Assembly (NCBI GenBank): GCA_023247705.1 | Contig: JAHFFY010000010.1 | Coordinates: 1 to 33,993 of the forward strand | Length of the DNA: 33,993 nucleotides | Reading direction: 5' to 3' | Origin: Candidatus Omnitrophota bacterium | GTDB lineage: Bacteria > Omnitrophota > Gorgyraeia > Zapsychrales > JAHFFX01 | In this document: in pieces, positions 15,744 through 25,824 of the stretch | Numbering within the stretch: the first letter of the stretch is position 1 | Layout: each line of letters starts with the position of its first letter | Notes under the pieces: generated by a model | The model's input: only the letters and a program-made list of their open reading frames with translations | What the model was told of the DNA's origin: nothing | Databases searched by the model: none | Position numbers and translations under genes: made by a program

Positions 15744-17513
15744 ATGAAAATCGTCCTCCCCGATTCTCTAAAAAACAAAAAAAATCTTCTTATTGCCCTG
15801 TTGTTAATTGTGATCGGCTTTTGCATCTACGCGAACTCCTTTCACAACGAAATGTTTTGGGATGACGATGATTTTATCCTCAAGAACCGTTACATCAAAG
15901 ACTGGAAATATTTTCCGCAATATTTTACAGAAAACGTGATTGCCGGAAACCACCTCAAAAGCAATTACTGGAGGCCAATCCTATTAATTCTGTTCTCCAC
16001 GGAATGGCATCTCTGGAAAAATTGGGCCCCGGGTTATCACGCGGTCAGCACCCTTTTTCATTCGCTCGACAGCGTTCTATTGTTCTCCTTTTTATTTCTG
16101 TTGTTTAAACGCCGCTGGCTGACGTTTCTCACCAGCCTGATTTTTCTGGTCCACCCGGTCCAAACCGAAGCGATTGTTTACGCCAACGCCATGAGTGATT
16201 CAGTAGGTGCTTTTTTCGTTTTGGGAGGATTGATCCTTTACACAAAATATTTACTTTTAAAGAACGAACAAAACCACGCCGAAAAATCTTTATACATATT
16301 ATCGATCCTGATGTATATCCTGGGGCTTTTAAGCCGGGAAACGGCATTTGTCATGCCAGCCTATCTGGTCATCGTGGAATATGTTTTACTGGAAAACAAA
16401 CATGCCATCACGCTAGAAAAAATCCGAAAAATATTTTTTAGGATCCTGCCGTTCATCTTTCTTGCGGGCGTTTATTTGGGATTAAGGGCCACCGTCTTGA
16501 ATTTTATCAACAGTTTCAATTTCTACAATCAGAACAATCTTTTTACGTCGAATTTTCTGGTGCGGCTCTTTACGTTTTTTAAAGTCCTGACGATTTACTT
16601 TAGCCTGCTGTTTCTGCCGGTTGATTTACATGTAGAACGGACGGTACCGCTGGAAACATCGCTCGCATCCGTATCGTCGCTGCAGGGCGCCTTCCTGTTT
16701 TGCGGATTGATCATTCTGGCGTATTGGCAATGGCGGCGTCAGCCGCTAATCACCTTCGGAGTGTTATGGTTTTTTATCGGCATGATGCCTTCTTCAAACC
16801 TTTTGATCCCCATAAACGCCCTCTTATATGAACATTTTCTTTATCTTCCTTTAATCGGGATTTATCTCATCATGATTTATTATGGGATGAATTGGGCAAG
16901 AAAAATCAATCTGGAGAAATGGGCGTTGGCCTTGTTTTTAACCTATATCTTTTTTTTCTGTGCGCTCACTATAAACCGGAACCGCGACTGGAAAAACCCG
17001 ATTACCTTCTATGAAAACCTGCTGAAATACGCGCCGGACAGTTATCGGGTGATTAATAACCTGGGCATGACTTATGCCGACCGTGGTTTTCTCGGCCCCG
17101 CGGAGCAAACCTACAAAAAAGCGCTTGCCTTGTTGCCCAATAATCCCGTCGCGCATCACAACCTGGCCAACCTCTATCGTGATACCGGGCGAACCGACTT
17201 GGCCCTGCAAAGCTACCACGAAGCGCTTCGCCTGGACCCGAAATTTCTGTTTGCTTACGCGTCTTTAGCGCAATTATATCTGGACCAAAAAGATTATCCT
17301 AACGCCCAAAAAACCCTCGAAGCATACCTTGTCTATACCAACGAGAAGGTTTACATCCTCTCATTGTTGGCGGAGGTTGCTAAAAAACAACACAACTGGA
17401 ATCAGGCCCAAAAATATCTTCAAGCGGCCATCAAGCTGGAACCGAAAAATAAAACCTTGATATCGCAGCTTAAAGCGATTGAGCTGGGTCTGCCGATTAA
17501 AGAAACGGAATAA
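15744..17513 (+). CDS. Multi-pass membrane protein with C-terminal TPR repeats (TMTC/glycosyltransferase-like)
   Basis: N-terminal FHNEMFWDDDDFI luminal-type motif, many hydrophobic segments, then TPRs (AEQTYKKALALLPNNPVAHHNLANLYRDTGRTDLALQSYHEALRLDPK). Confidence 0.8.
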   Translation: MKIVLPDSLKNKKNLLIALLLIVIGFCIYANSFHNEMFWDDDDFILKNRYIKDWKYFPQYFTENVIAGNHLKSNYWRPILLILFSTEWHLWKNWAPGYHAVSTLFHSLDSVLLFSFLFLLFKRRWLTFLTSLIFLVHPVQTEAIVYANAMSDSVGAFFVLGGLILYTKYLLLKNEQNHAEKSLYILSILMYILGLLSRETAFVMPAYLVIVEYVLLENKHAITLEKIRKIFFRILPFIFLAGVYLGLRATVLNFINSFNFYNQNNLFTSNFLVRLFTFFKVLTIYFSLLFLPVDLHVERTVPLETSLASVSSLQGAFLFCGLIILAYWQWRRQPLITFGVLWFFIGMMPSSNLLIPINALLYEHFLYLPLIGIYLIMIYYGMNWARKINLEKWALALFLTYIFFFCALTINRNRDWKNPITFYENLLKYAPDSYRVINNLGMTYADRGFLGPAEQTYKKALALLPNNPVAHHNLANLYRDTGRTDLALQSYHEALRLDPKFLFAYASLAQLYLDQKDYPNAQKTLEAYLVYTNEKVYILSLLAEVAKKQHNWNQAQKYLQAAIKLEPKNKTLISQLKAIELGLPIKETE

Positions 17514-17519
17514 TTTTAT

Positions 17520-17837
17520 TTAGGAAGGGACTTCAACCGAAATCTCATCACTAGACAGATGGATTTTGTACGTATTCAATTTATCGAACGCCGGCGCGCT
17601 CAAAGCTTCTCCGGTGGTGAGATCAAACTGCGCGCCGTGCCATGGGCAGGTCACGACCTTCTTTTCTAATTCACCATCGCAAAGCGGTCCGCTCGCGTGA
17701 GAGCATTCATTATCGATCGCGTAAAATTCTCCACCCACGTTAAAAACCGCGATCATTTTGTTTCCAACGGTCACGGCCATCGCTTTCCCCGGAAGTAAAT
17801 CTTTTTTCTCCGCTACTTTAACTAAACTGGCCATCAT
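17520..17837 (-). CDS. Rieske [2Fe-2S] ferredoxin-like protein
   Basis: CSHASGPLCDGELEKKVVTCPWHGAQFDLTTGEAL. Confidence 0.85.
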   Translation of the reverse strand: MMASLVKVAEKKDLLPGKAMAVTVGNKMIAVFNVGGEFYAIDNECSHASGPLCDGELEKKVVTCPWHGAQFDLTTGEALSAPAFDKLNTYKIHLSSDEISVEVPS

Positions 17838-17846
17838 GCCCTCCTT

Positions 17847-18137
17847 TCATGCCCCGCCGACCTGAACATAAATATCAAAATCATTCACCGGGATCGCCGG
17901 GGAAGTTCGAAACGAAATCCCTGTCGACAACGTCAAGCTTGAGGAAACTTTAATCGCGTCTTCAATACTCGGCAAGTCAACGATCAACACAAGGTCGCTG
18001 TCGCCTAAAAGCACGTATTTGTCCTTGATGGTCCCTTGAAATCTTGCCACCAGAAGATCCACATCGCGGGTGCGTTGCGGGCTGGCGTCCTTAAGCGCGT
18101 TTTGAGAATATTTCCCGAACATAAAAAATATCGCCAT
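17847..18137 (-). CDS. GYD-like domain small protein
   Basis: FMFGKYSQNALKDAS...YVLLGDSDLVLIVDLPSIEDAIKVSSSLTLSTGISFRTSPAIPV resembles GYD family proteins. Confidence 0.6.
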   Translation of the reverse strand: MAIFFMFGKYSQNALKDASPQRTRDVDLLVARFQGTIKDKYVLLGDSDLVLIVDLPSIEDAIKVSSSLTLSTGISFRTSPAIPVNDFDIYVQVGGA

Positions 18138-18235
18138 ATTTGTTCCTCCTTATTTAAAATTACCGATTCTACAAGCTTAAAAATATAAATAAGATATTCA
18201 ATCCGTAGAATTCGTTGACCTGACAAACTCGCAAA

Positions 18236-18619
18236 CTAAATAAAAGCAACTGTCTCGATCTCCACCAAAACATCTTTCGGCAATCTCGCCACTTCAATCG
18301 TGCTGCGGGCCGGGGCTGTTTCGGGCTTGAAAAACTCGCCGTAAACACTGTTCATCTCGTTAAAATCATTCATATTTTTAAGAAACACATTGGTCTTCAC
18401 GACTTTGTCAAAGGAAGAACCTGCTTCTTCTAAAACCGCTTTAAGGTTCATCAAAACCTGGCGTGTCTGCTCGGCGATTCCACCGGAACACACTTGATTT
18501 GTTTTGGGATCAATAGGAATCTGCCCGGCCGTAAAAAGAAGATTATTCACGGCCACGGCTTGATTATACGGGCCGATAGGTTGAGGGGCCTGGGGAGATT
18601 TGATAATTCGCTTATTCAT
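18236..18619 (-). CDS. RidA family (YjgF/YER057c/UK114) protein
   Basis: PIGPYNQAVAVNNLLFTAGQIPIDPKT...RQVLMNLKAVLEEAGSSFDKVVKTNVFLKNMNDF...PARSTIEVARLPKDVLVEIETVA. Confidence 0.95.
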   Translation of the reverse strand: MNKRIIKSPQAPQPIGPYNQAVAVNNLLFTAGQIPIDPKTNQVCSGGIAEQTRQVLMNLKAVLEEAGSSFDKVVKTNVFLKNMNDFNEMNSVYGEFFKPETAPARSTIEVARLPKDVLVEIETVAFI

Positions 18620-18804
18620 CGTTCTCCTTTTATAAATGGCTTGTGGAATGATTTTATACCGGATTTAAAATTTAGCAATCTTTTCCTTCAGCGCAATTTT
18701 TGATTTCTTCAAGGAGTTGATTCTGGCGCAATTTTCTGTTAATTTATTCAAGCGAAACATTCCGATGATTGATTATAAAAGCAATAAAAAGATTGAACCT
18801 TTTC

Positions 18805-19392
18805 ATGTCGAAATCAAATATCATTTCCAATCCCGACCACTGGGTCGACCATTACAGCGACAGCCTTTTCGGATTTGCCTTGACGCGCATCCGCAATAGA
18901 GAAGCAGCCGAAAACCTGGTCCAGGAAACATTCCTGGCGGCGCTGCAAGCCAAAGAACATTTTTCAGGGAAATCGTCGGAAAAAACCTGGCTGATCGGCA
19001 TCATGAAACATAAAATTATCGATTATTTCCGTCACAAATACCGGGAAATCCCGGCCACGGATTTACAAACGGAAGAACAGGCGATCAACGCATTCTTTGA
19101 CCGATCGGAACATTTTAAAAAGCAACCGACCCATTGGTCGCCGCAACCCCGCGAAATCGTCGAAAACGGAGAATTCTGGAAAACTTTCGAGAAATGCCTC
19201 CAAAAATTACCCGCTCAAACCGCACAAGCATTCACTCTTCGGGAAATCGACCGGATTGATCATAAAAAAATTTGTAAGGTTCTCAATATTTCTTCGACCA
19301 ATTTGTGGGTGATGCTGCATCGCGCTCGTCTGCAGCTCAGACACTGTTTAGAAAGCAACTGGTTTGAATCTTATGGACCTTTTCTTCATTAA
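18805..19392 (+). CDS. RNA polymerase sigma factor (ECF, sigma-70 family)
   Basis: LFGFALTRIRNREAAENLVQETFLAALQAKEHFSGKSSEKTWLIGIMKHKIIDYFRHKYRE (region 2) and C-terminal HTH (QAFTLREIDRIDHKKICKVLNISSTNLWVMLHRARLQLRHCLE). Start set at the internal Met (MSKSN). Confidence 0.9.
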   Translation: MSKSNIISNPDHWVDHYSDSLFGFALTRIRNREAAENLVQETFLAALQAKEHFSGKSSEKTWLIGIMKHKIIDYFRHKYREIPATDLQTEEQAINAFFDRSEHFKKQPTHWSPQPREIVENGEFWKTFEKCLQKLPAQTAQAFTLREIDRIDHKKICKVLNISSTNLWVMLHRARLQLRHCLESNWFESYGPFLH

Positions 19393-19450
19393 AAGCATTA
19401 AGGTAATCAATATAAGGCCTTCTTTTTAGAGGAGAAAAGGCCAATAAGAC

Positions 19451-19744
19451 ATGAAAAACGAAATCAAAATTATTTCCTGCAAAATCGCGGCCGAACTTAT
19501 TTCCAAAAGTCTGGATCGGAAATTATCACTGTATGAACAGGCCTCGCTGGAAAGCCATCTGGCAATCTGCGGGGCATGCGTTTCTTTTTTAAAACATTTA
19601 AATTTTTTAAATAAAATACTGCCGCAATACCCGCAATTCATCGACAACATCACTCCTCCGGCCGAAGAACTCCTGTCCCAAGAGTCAAAAATCCGCATCA
19701 GGAAAATTCTCCGGGACAAAGATTTCAAGAATGCTGGTTCATAA
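19451..19744 (+). CDS. Zinc-finger (zf-HC2-type) anti-sigma factor, soluble
   Basis: CKIAAELISKSLDRKLSLYEQASLESHLAICGACVSFLKH with Hx3Cx2C; directly after the sigma gene; no transmembrane segment. Confidence 0.8.
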   Translation: MKNEIKIISCKIAAELISKSLDRKLSLYEQASLESHLAICGACVSFLKHLNFLNKILPQYPQFIDNITPPAEELLSQESKIRIRKILRDKDFKNAGS

Positions 19745-19779
19745 AATTTTTGGGGAAGCTGGAATGGCAAAAAGCGCGA

Positions 19780-21285
19780 TTATTTCTTGGCCGTATTTTG
19801 TGAGCCAAGCCAATCGGCGACATCCTGGGAGAAACGCTGCGAAATATTATTTCTGCTTAATATTTCTTGATCGATGCGATCCATATCGTCATTCTTCAAA
19901 ATAATCCTGGCATTTTCTTTGGTCTCGAAAATCGTATACGGTACTTCTTTCCTAGAAAGGATCTGTACAAATTCCTTAAAGGAAAAAAATTTCTTACCGT
20001 TCACTTTTGCAATGATCAAATTAGAATAATTGTGGTAACCGATATTAATATCATCCGGCAGGACGGTCAGCATTACGACAATTTCTTTCTTGTTCTCTTC
20101 GTTTAATCGCCCGAGACCATAATAATAATAAACAAAATCCAGCGGCGGGATCCTCATGCGGTCATCCGACCGATAATCCCACCATTCTTTTAACAAATCC
20201 GCCGTCAGCACGGTAAAAACAAACCCTCCGTAAATGAAATACGAGGGCTTGGGCGCGGCATAAGGGCTGGGCACCAGTGTGTCAAAAGCAAATAACGGGA
20301 AAGAAATGCTTTTTTCTTCCCCATTTCTCACCAGCTTGAGATTAATGGATTCTCCCATTTGTTTTTTAGAAATCAGATAACTGACCCAAAGCCGTTCCAT
20401 CTTACTGAAAGCAAATGTCCCATCCTCCGCAATTGGAACGTGGTCTATCTCTGTAACAACATCCCCTTCTTTCAACTGACCGTCCGCCGGTGAACCCGGC
20501 AGGATCTTGGATAACAAGATCCCGCCTTGTTTATCTTTAATTTTATAATATTCCCTGAGTGCCGGATTATCGGTCTGGTTAAATTCAATCCCTAAAACAG
20601 GAAATCCGTCAAAATGTCCGTCTTCGATGTCATGCAAAAAATGATCGATGATCGTCGTCGGAATGATATATCCGATATTTTCCGCATTAAAAGCCGTCTG
20701 CATTGCGATCCCGACCAACTTCCCGTCCTTAAGCACCGGACCGCCGCTATTACCGGGGTTAAGAGCGGCATCGATCTGCAAGGCGAGTAACCGGCTATAG
20801 CTATGCGCATATTTTGTGACCTCCATTCGGGAGATAACTCCCTCGGTCACCGAGATATCGTCTCCTCCGGTGGGATAACCAAAGACATTGACTTTATCCT
20901 GAACACTGGGAAGTTCCCCTATTTCCAAAGGAGAAACGCCTTCAAAAAAATCTTTATCATCGACCTGCAAAATCGCTAAATCGCAATCATTGCCAATCGC
21001 AAGGATTTTCGCGGTATATTTTTTGGGGCTGGAATGTTTTTTAACCTGAATAAAAGTCTGATCGCTGACAACGTGAGCATTCGTTAGAATACGGTTCTGC
21101 CCGATCACACAACCAGAACCAATGGCAGGCTGGCTCCCTTTGGTTTGCCAGGGATGATAATAATCAATGCGGTTCGTCGTTGTGTAAATCTTGACAACCG
21201 AATCGCGAATGTCCGCGGCGAATAAAGGCCGAGAAGAAAAGACAATAAAATTTAATATTAAAATTAATAAAAATCTCTGTAACAT
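19780..21285 (-). CDS. Trypsin-like serine protease with PDZ domain (DegP/HtrA-like), exported
   Basis: Signal sequence; GSGCVIGQNRILTNAHVVSD, NDCDLAILQVDD, NPGNSGGPVLKDGKLVGIAMQ; PDZ-like GILLSKILPGSPADGQLKEGDVVTEIDHVPI. Confidence 0.9.
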   Translation of the reverse strand: MLQRFLLILILNFIVFSSRPLFAADIRDSVVKIYTTTNRIDYYHPWQTKGSQPAIGSGCVIGQNRILTNAHVVSDQTFIQVKKHSSPKKYTAKILAIGNDCDLAILQVDDKDFFEGVSPLEIGELPSVQDKVNVFGYPTGGDDISVTEGVISRMEVTKYAHSYSRLLALQIDAALNPGNSGGPVLKDGKLVGIAMQTAFNAENIGYIIPTTIIDHFLHDIEDGHFDGFPVLGIEFNQTDNPALREYYKIKDKQGGILLSKILPGSPADGQLKEGDVVTEIDHVPIAEDGTFAFSKMERLWVSYLISKKQMGESINLKLVRNGEEKSISFPLFAFDTLVPSPYAAPKPSYFIYGGFVFTVLTADLLKEWWDYRSDDRMRIPPLDFVYYYYGLGRLNEENKKEIVVMLTVLPDDINIGYHNYSNLIIAKVNGKKFFSFKEFVQILSRKEVPYTIFETKENARIILKNDDMDRIDQEILSRNNISQRFSQDVADWLGSQNTAKK

Positions 21286-21491
21286 CGTGAGCTAATTTAG
21301 CAATAATTCATTGATAATTCAACCCAAAACTAACTTTCAACCTTGATCTTGGTTTTTCTTGACGAATATCGAACCTCTAATAAATTTATCCTCATCATTT
21401 GTCTTGCGAACATCTCTTTATCAAAGTATACTCTTACCCAAAATTAAGATTATGAACTTTGCCGTTTCCGCCAAGCACCCTTTTAAAAAAT

Positions 21492-22136
21492 ATGCAGAAT
21501 TATTTATTAATTTTCGATTTTGATGGAACAATCGCCGATACCTTTCATCATATTCTAATGATCAGCAACCATCTATCCGGCGAGTTCAAATTCAAAAAAA
21601 TAGAACCGCACGAAGTGGAAATTTTAAAAGACAAGACTTCGATTGAAGTCATTCAGCATCTGCAAGTCCCGGTTTACAAAATCCCGGCGATCATTGCTAA
21701 AGCCAAGAATCAGCTCAATAAAGATATTACCGTGGTTAAACCAATCCATGGCATCCGGGAAATGCTTCTCAAGCTAAAATCAATCGGTTACAAGATCGGG
21801 ATTCTGAGTTCTAATTCGACAGAAAATGTTTTAAAATTTCTGAAACATCATGATCTGAACTTCTTCGACTTCATCCATACGACATCGAATATCTGGAGCA
21901 AGAATACGATTTTAAATAAACTGATCAAAAATAATGGGTTTAAAATCAATCAGGTCATCTATATCGGAGACGAAACCAGAGACATCATCGCAGCACGAAA
22001 GGCTGGCGTCAAAGTCGCCGCAGTCACCTGGGGCTATAATTCACGAAAGGCTCTCCAAACCCACAATCCGGATTTCCTGTTCAATCACCCCGAAGATTTA
22101 GTGCAACTTTACATCAAAGACAATAAATTAGACTAA
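21492..22136 (+). CDS. HAD-family hydrolase (phosphoglycolate phosphatase-like)
   Basis: LLIFDFDGTIADTFHH, GILSSNSTENV, YIGDETRDIIAARKAGVKVAAVTWGYN. Confidence 0.9.
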   Translation: MQNYLLIFDFDGTIADTFHHILMISNHLSGEFKFKKIEPHEVEILKDKTSIEVIQHLQVPVYKIPAIIAKAKNQLNKDITVVKPIHGIREMLLKLKSIGYKIGILSSNSTENVLKFLKHHDLNFFDFIHTTSNIWSKNTILNKLIKNNGFKINQVIYIGDETRDIIAARKAGVKVAAVTWGYNSRKALQTHNPDFLFNHPEDLVQLYIKDNKLD

Positions 22137-22155
22137 AGTTTCAGACATCCCTGAT

Positions 22156-23259
22156 CTATTTCAATTCTTCAAATTTTAAACGATCTTTTTGAATTAAATA
22201 ATCGACGACCTTACGATTGGCCAAACCATTAGGGTGATAATCAATCGAAGAAATCGTAAAATCTTTTAAAGAAAAAGTGTCTGCGAAAGCCGGGTACAAA
22301 TCAATACACGAGATACTATATTGCAAACAGACTTCCTTTAAAAGATTGTGAATCGGGACAAACGGATACCGCCCCAAAGAATCTTTATACAACAATGGAT
22401 AGATCGCCACCTGCAGGTCGATCCCGTGCGCAATAGCTGCTTTATTCATTAAACTCAACATGATCATCGATTTCACAAAACGGTCTCTCTTTGCAACAGA
22501 AAAATAGGAATCCAAGTATCTCTTCACGGTCAAATCGCTTTCTTTACGCAAAGCCATGGTCTTTAACAGCATTGTTCCTAATCTGGTTTTTGCTAAAATC
22601 ACATTGATCCAGCCTTGAGGATTTTTCCAGTTCTCCCAGCGGAGATTGTGAAAATCAAGAACTTCTTTACCTAAATCAGGGGTGTTTTCCTGGTCCAGGA
22701 GGTCATTTAAATTATAGAAATAAATTATTTTTTTAATACGGTTGTCTGTCTGCATCAAAATCAAGGCCGTTTGATACGTATAACCGATATCCGCGCCGGG
22801 ATATCCATAATTAGGAAAATTTATCTCCTTAAATTTCGCGCTTAATAAATAGGCTAAGGTGTCTTCATCCTTCAATCCTTCCCCAAAAGCAGAAGAATCT
22901 CCGATAATAACGGCTTTCTTAGTCCTTTCCGGAAAAAATCCTTTGAGTCTTTTATCGACATCATAAAAAATACAATGTGGCGTTTCTTTAACCAGCTGAT
23001 CCCGGAGCGTATCAGGCAGGAGCGGCTTGACCGTATCCCAATCTTTCTGATTTCTTAAATCAAGGGGCAGATAATGTGCGTTATCTGACGTGTAACAGTT
23101 GCCCCATCCACGGGAAGTTAAAACCCAAACCTTCTTCTCTACCGTCGTCAAACCGGTCATTCTGGACAGGACATATTCAACAACACACAAAGTTCCTATC
23201 AACGAAATCAGAAAAATTGAAAAATTGATCAGCCTTTCTGATTTAATAATTTTTTTCAT
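22156..23259 (-). CDS. SGNH/GDSL hydrolase-like protein, membrane anchored
   Basis: N-terminal hydrophobic segment; VIIGDSSAFGEGLKDEDTLAYLL; C-terminal SSIDYHPNGLANR (DxxH-like). Confidence 0.65.
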   Translation of the reverse strand: MKKIIKSERLINFSIFLISLIGTLCVVEYVLSRMTGLTTVEKKVWVLTSRGWGNCYTSDNAHYLPLDLRNQKDWDTVKPLLPDTLRDQLVKETPHCIFYDVDKRLKGFFPERTKKAVIIGDSSAFGEGLKDEDTLAYLLSAKFKEINFPNYGYPGADIGYTYQTALILMQTDNRIKKIIYFYNLNDLLDQENTPDLGKEVLDFHNLRWENWKNPQGWINVILAKTRLGTMLLKTMALRKESDLTVKRYLDSYFSVAKRDRFVKSMIMLSLMNKAAIAHGIDLQVAIYPLLYKDSLGRYPFVPIHNLLKEVCLQYSISCIDLYPAFADTFSLKDFTISSIDYHPNGLANRKVVDYLIQKDRLKFEELK

Positions 23260-23311
23260 TTTGCTATTCAGATATTAAGGAACACGAATTATTAAGAAGA
23301 GGATCCTAAAA

Positions 23312-24280
23312 CTAAAATTTTTCTTCCTGTTTTCTTTTCTCCAAAGCTACAAACAAGCCCTTGCTGTCATCAATAAATTTATCAATTGATCGGGCAGGCT
23401 TAAATTTGATAAACGGAGGACAGAGCTTGGAGTAAAATTCTGGAACGGGATTAAATTCATTCTTAATCACAAAATGAAACTGTAAGCTGATTAAAATAAT
23501 CACTAAAGAAATCATCCCTGAGGCGGCCATTTGTTTTCTTAACGATATGGCCGTCGCCATGGTCAGATGCCCCATCAATAAAACCGCAAACAAAACACCA
23601 AACAAAATCAGTGTCGCGGTTATAACGATCATATGATCGCAGGTGAAAAATCTTATATAACTAGAAAACTCAAATAATATGATCGAAGCAACATAATATA
23701 AAGAAATCCATGACAGCTGCGCACAGAAAAATGTTCGATGTTTAATCAGTCGCCCGACAAACGCCCATGACCCCGCCCAGATAACGACCGTTACGATCAC
23801 ACCGACTGCGACCGAAGCAAGTTTTCCTAACGATAAATTCTTGATGCTATCGAAATACGATTGTAAAACGACAAGTAAAAACAGGATCAGAACCAACCCC
23901 ATCATATTGGGCAAGGCATCGATTCTTTCCCAAAACTTACTGTTGGTCGAGATCGAAACCGCGGATGGGACCGGATGAAGGCTCGATAACAAACGTAAGC
24001 GTGTCTTCCCGATCAAAATCTCACCGCCGGAGGCAAGATGGATTTCCGGAAGCGTTTTGGGATGGCCATAAAGATAAAGACCGTTCTTGCTGTTTAAATC
24101 TTGCGCCACCCAACCTGCGTGATCCTCGACAATTTTTAGATGTTCTTGCGAAACATAGGGGTCATAAAGAATAAGATCATTCTGATACCCACGTCCAATG
24201 CGGACAGGAAAGGAATCAAAGGTTCTGTATTCCTGTAAAACGCCCTGATGATTTATTATTTCGATAATTATTTTTGCCAC
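23312..24280 (-). CDS. FHA-domain protein with C-terminal transmembrane helices
   Basis: FPVRIGRGYQNDLILYDPYVSQEHLKIVEDHAGWVAQDLNSKNGLYLYG is a complete FHA core; hydrophobic helices follow. Confidence 0.9.
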   Translation of the reverse strand: MAKIIIEIINHQGVLQEYRTFDSFPVRIGRGYQNDLILYDPYVSQEHLKIVEDHAGWVAQDLNSKNGLYLYGHPKTLPEIHLASGGEILIGKTRLRLLSSLHPVPSAVSISTNSKFWERIDALPNMMGLVLILFLLVVLQSYFDSIKNLSLGKLASVAVGVIVTVVIWAGSWAFVGRLIKHRTFFCAQLSWISLYYVASIILFEFSSYIRFFTCDHMIVITATLILFGVLFAVLLMGHLTMATAISLRKQMAASGMISLVIILISLQFHFVIKNEFNPVPEFYSKLCPPFIKFKPARSIDKFIDDSKGLFVALEKRKQEEKF

Positions 24281-25602
24281 TTGATTTCCTTCATGAATTT
24301 TTTAATAAAAACCAGCGCTTTGGGCTGACTCACACCATAGGCGTAGACCGTAACCAATAAACCTTGATCCAATTCCTCAACCATAGCCATATTCAAATAC
24401 ATGTCATAAAGTGTGGGGTATTTTTTATATTGCCGGGAACAAAACGCAACTTTCCAGTTCTTATCAGCGACATTGACGAATTTCGTTTCACATTCAAAAT
24501 TCGTCACATCATCTTTATTCGCATTCTCAAAATCATACCGGTCATCAAAAAAACGTTCATAAAGATTATAGAATCGTATGGAATTTAATCCTTTGCTGGT
24601 CAACCAATGATATTGATAAAAAATCCTTCCAGTCGAGAATTCCGATGAAATAAAAATATCATCTTCGATCGAACAGGTCAGCTGGGCGTCTTTATAAAGT
24701 TCATTATCCTTATCCTCGGAATTTCCCCAGCATTTAAAAATCTTGGATATCGCGTCGGGTAAAACAGCCTCGCCGAAAGAAATCGATGGCCAGGAAGACG
24801 GAATGAGCTCATCTAAATAATGTTCTTGATTTTCGTACAGCTGTTGTTCGATATACCGGTCCCAAACGATTTTCTGACCGGAAGGCCTGCTTAAAAATTT
24901 ATCATATAATGTCTTTAAATAATCAACCGGTACCAAAAAACTCACCTGATTGCCCGCGGTAGAAACATTGATGCCGATCACTTGGCCTTTATGATCCAGC
25001 GCCGGGCCGCCGCTCATTCCGGGATTGATCGCTCCGGAAAAAAGAATTTTTCGGTACAACGATTTTTCCATCAATCCATTATAAATCCCTTCAATAATCG
25101 TCATCCCTAAATCAAACGGGTTCCCAAAAGAAAAAATTCGAGCGCCTTTCATGAGCACAGAATCCCCTAGAGATAAATAATGGTGCCCTTCCCCGTCTCT
25201 TTTGACAATCGCTAAATCATGAATGACATCCACATCACGGATCTGCAAATCTCCCGTCGCGCCGTCATGGCCAAGATATTCAACCCGAAACCGTTGCGGA
25301 TGCTGAATCGCATCGGCCAAGACGTGATAATTTGTGACAAGGTATCCTGCGGGGCTGATCTGAAAGCCCGAACCCGTTGTTGATTTATTCCCGGTCGCCA
25401 AATCGATGACACGGATTTGATAAACGCAATCTTGATATTGTTGATACAGCTGTTGCGCCTCATCCGTGATCACCGGATTGTCAGCAAAAACAACATTAAT
25501 TCTTGCGATAAAGATGAGAACCCAGACAACCAAAGACAGGACAAAAAATTTGGGAGGACAGAAATGGACCTTATGAAAAGGAAAATCTATTTTTGGAATC
25601 AT
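24268..25602 (-). CDS. Trypsin-like serine protease, exported
   Basis: GSGFQISPAGYLVTNYHVLADA, DVIHDLAIVKRD, INPGMSGGPALDHKGQVIGINVS; overlaps the FHA ORF by 13 bp. Confidence 0.88.
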   Translation of the reverse strand: MIPKIDFPFHKVHFCPPKFFVLSLVVWVLIFIARINVVFADNPVITDEAQQLYQQYQDCVYQIRVIDLATGNKSTTGSGFQISPAGYLVTNYHVLADAIQHPQRFRVEYLGHDGATGDLQIRDVDVIHDLAIVKRDGEGHHYLSLGDSVLMKGARIFSFGNPFDLGMTIIEGIYNGLMEKSLYRKILFSGAINPGMSGGPALDHKGQVIGINVSTAGNQVSFLVPVDYLKTLYDKFLSRPSGQKIVWDRYIEQQLYENQEHYLDELIPSSWPSISFGEAVLPDAISKIFKCWGNSEDKDNELYKDAQLTCSIEDDIFISSEFSTGRIFYQYHWLTSKGLNSIRFYNLYERFFDDRYDFENANKDDVTNFECETKFVNVADKNWKVAFCSRQYKKYPTLYDMYLNMAMVEELDQGLLVTVYAYGVSQPKALVFIKKFMKEIKWQK

Positions 25603-25732
25603 GCCGCAGCTTTAAATTTACCCCAAGAACGACCGAGATGACAGAAGAAAAAACTTCTGAAGTTAAATCCTCCTTAAACTCTATATTTGTCTTTAGAAAC
25701 CACGATCGCGGCGGCTAAAGACAAATCCAAAA

Positions 25733-25759
25733 TGTGCCGGGAAAATCAAACCCGGCACA
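25733..25759 (-). terminator. Intrinsic terminator downstream of the Hsp20 gene
   Basis: TGTGCCGGG-N9-CCCGGCACA perfect 9-bp stem, followed on the minus strand by TTTT. Confidence 0.6.
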
Positions 25760-25824
25760 CTTCAGAATTCAGTATAATTTTAATCTCAAGAAACTACAAC
25801 TAATTACTTAAATAAACTCAGTCG

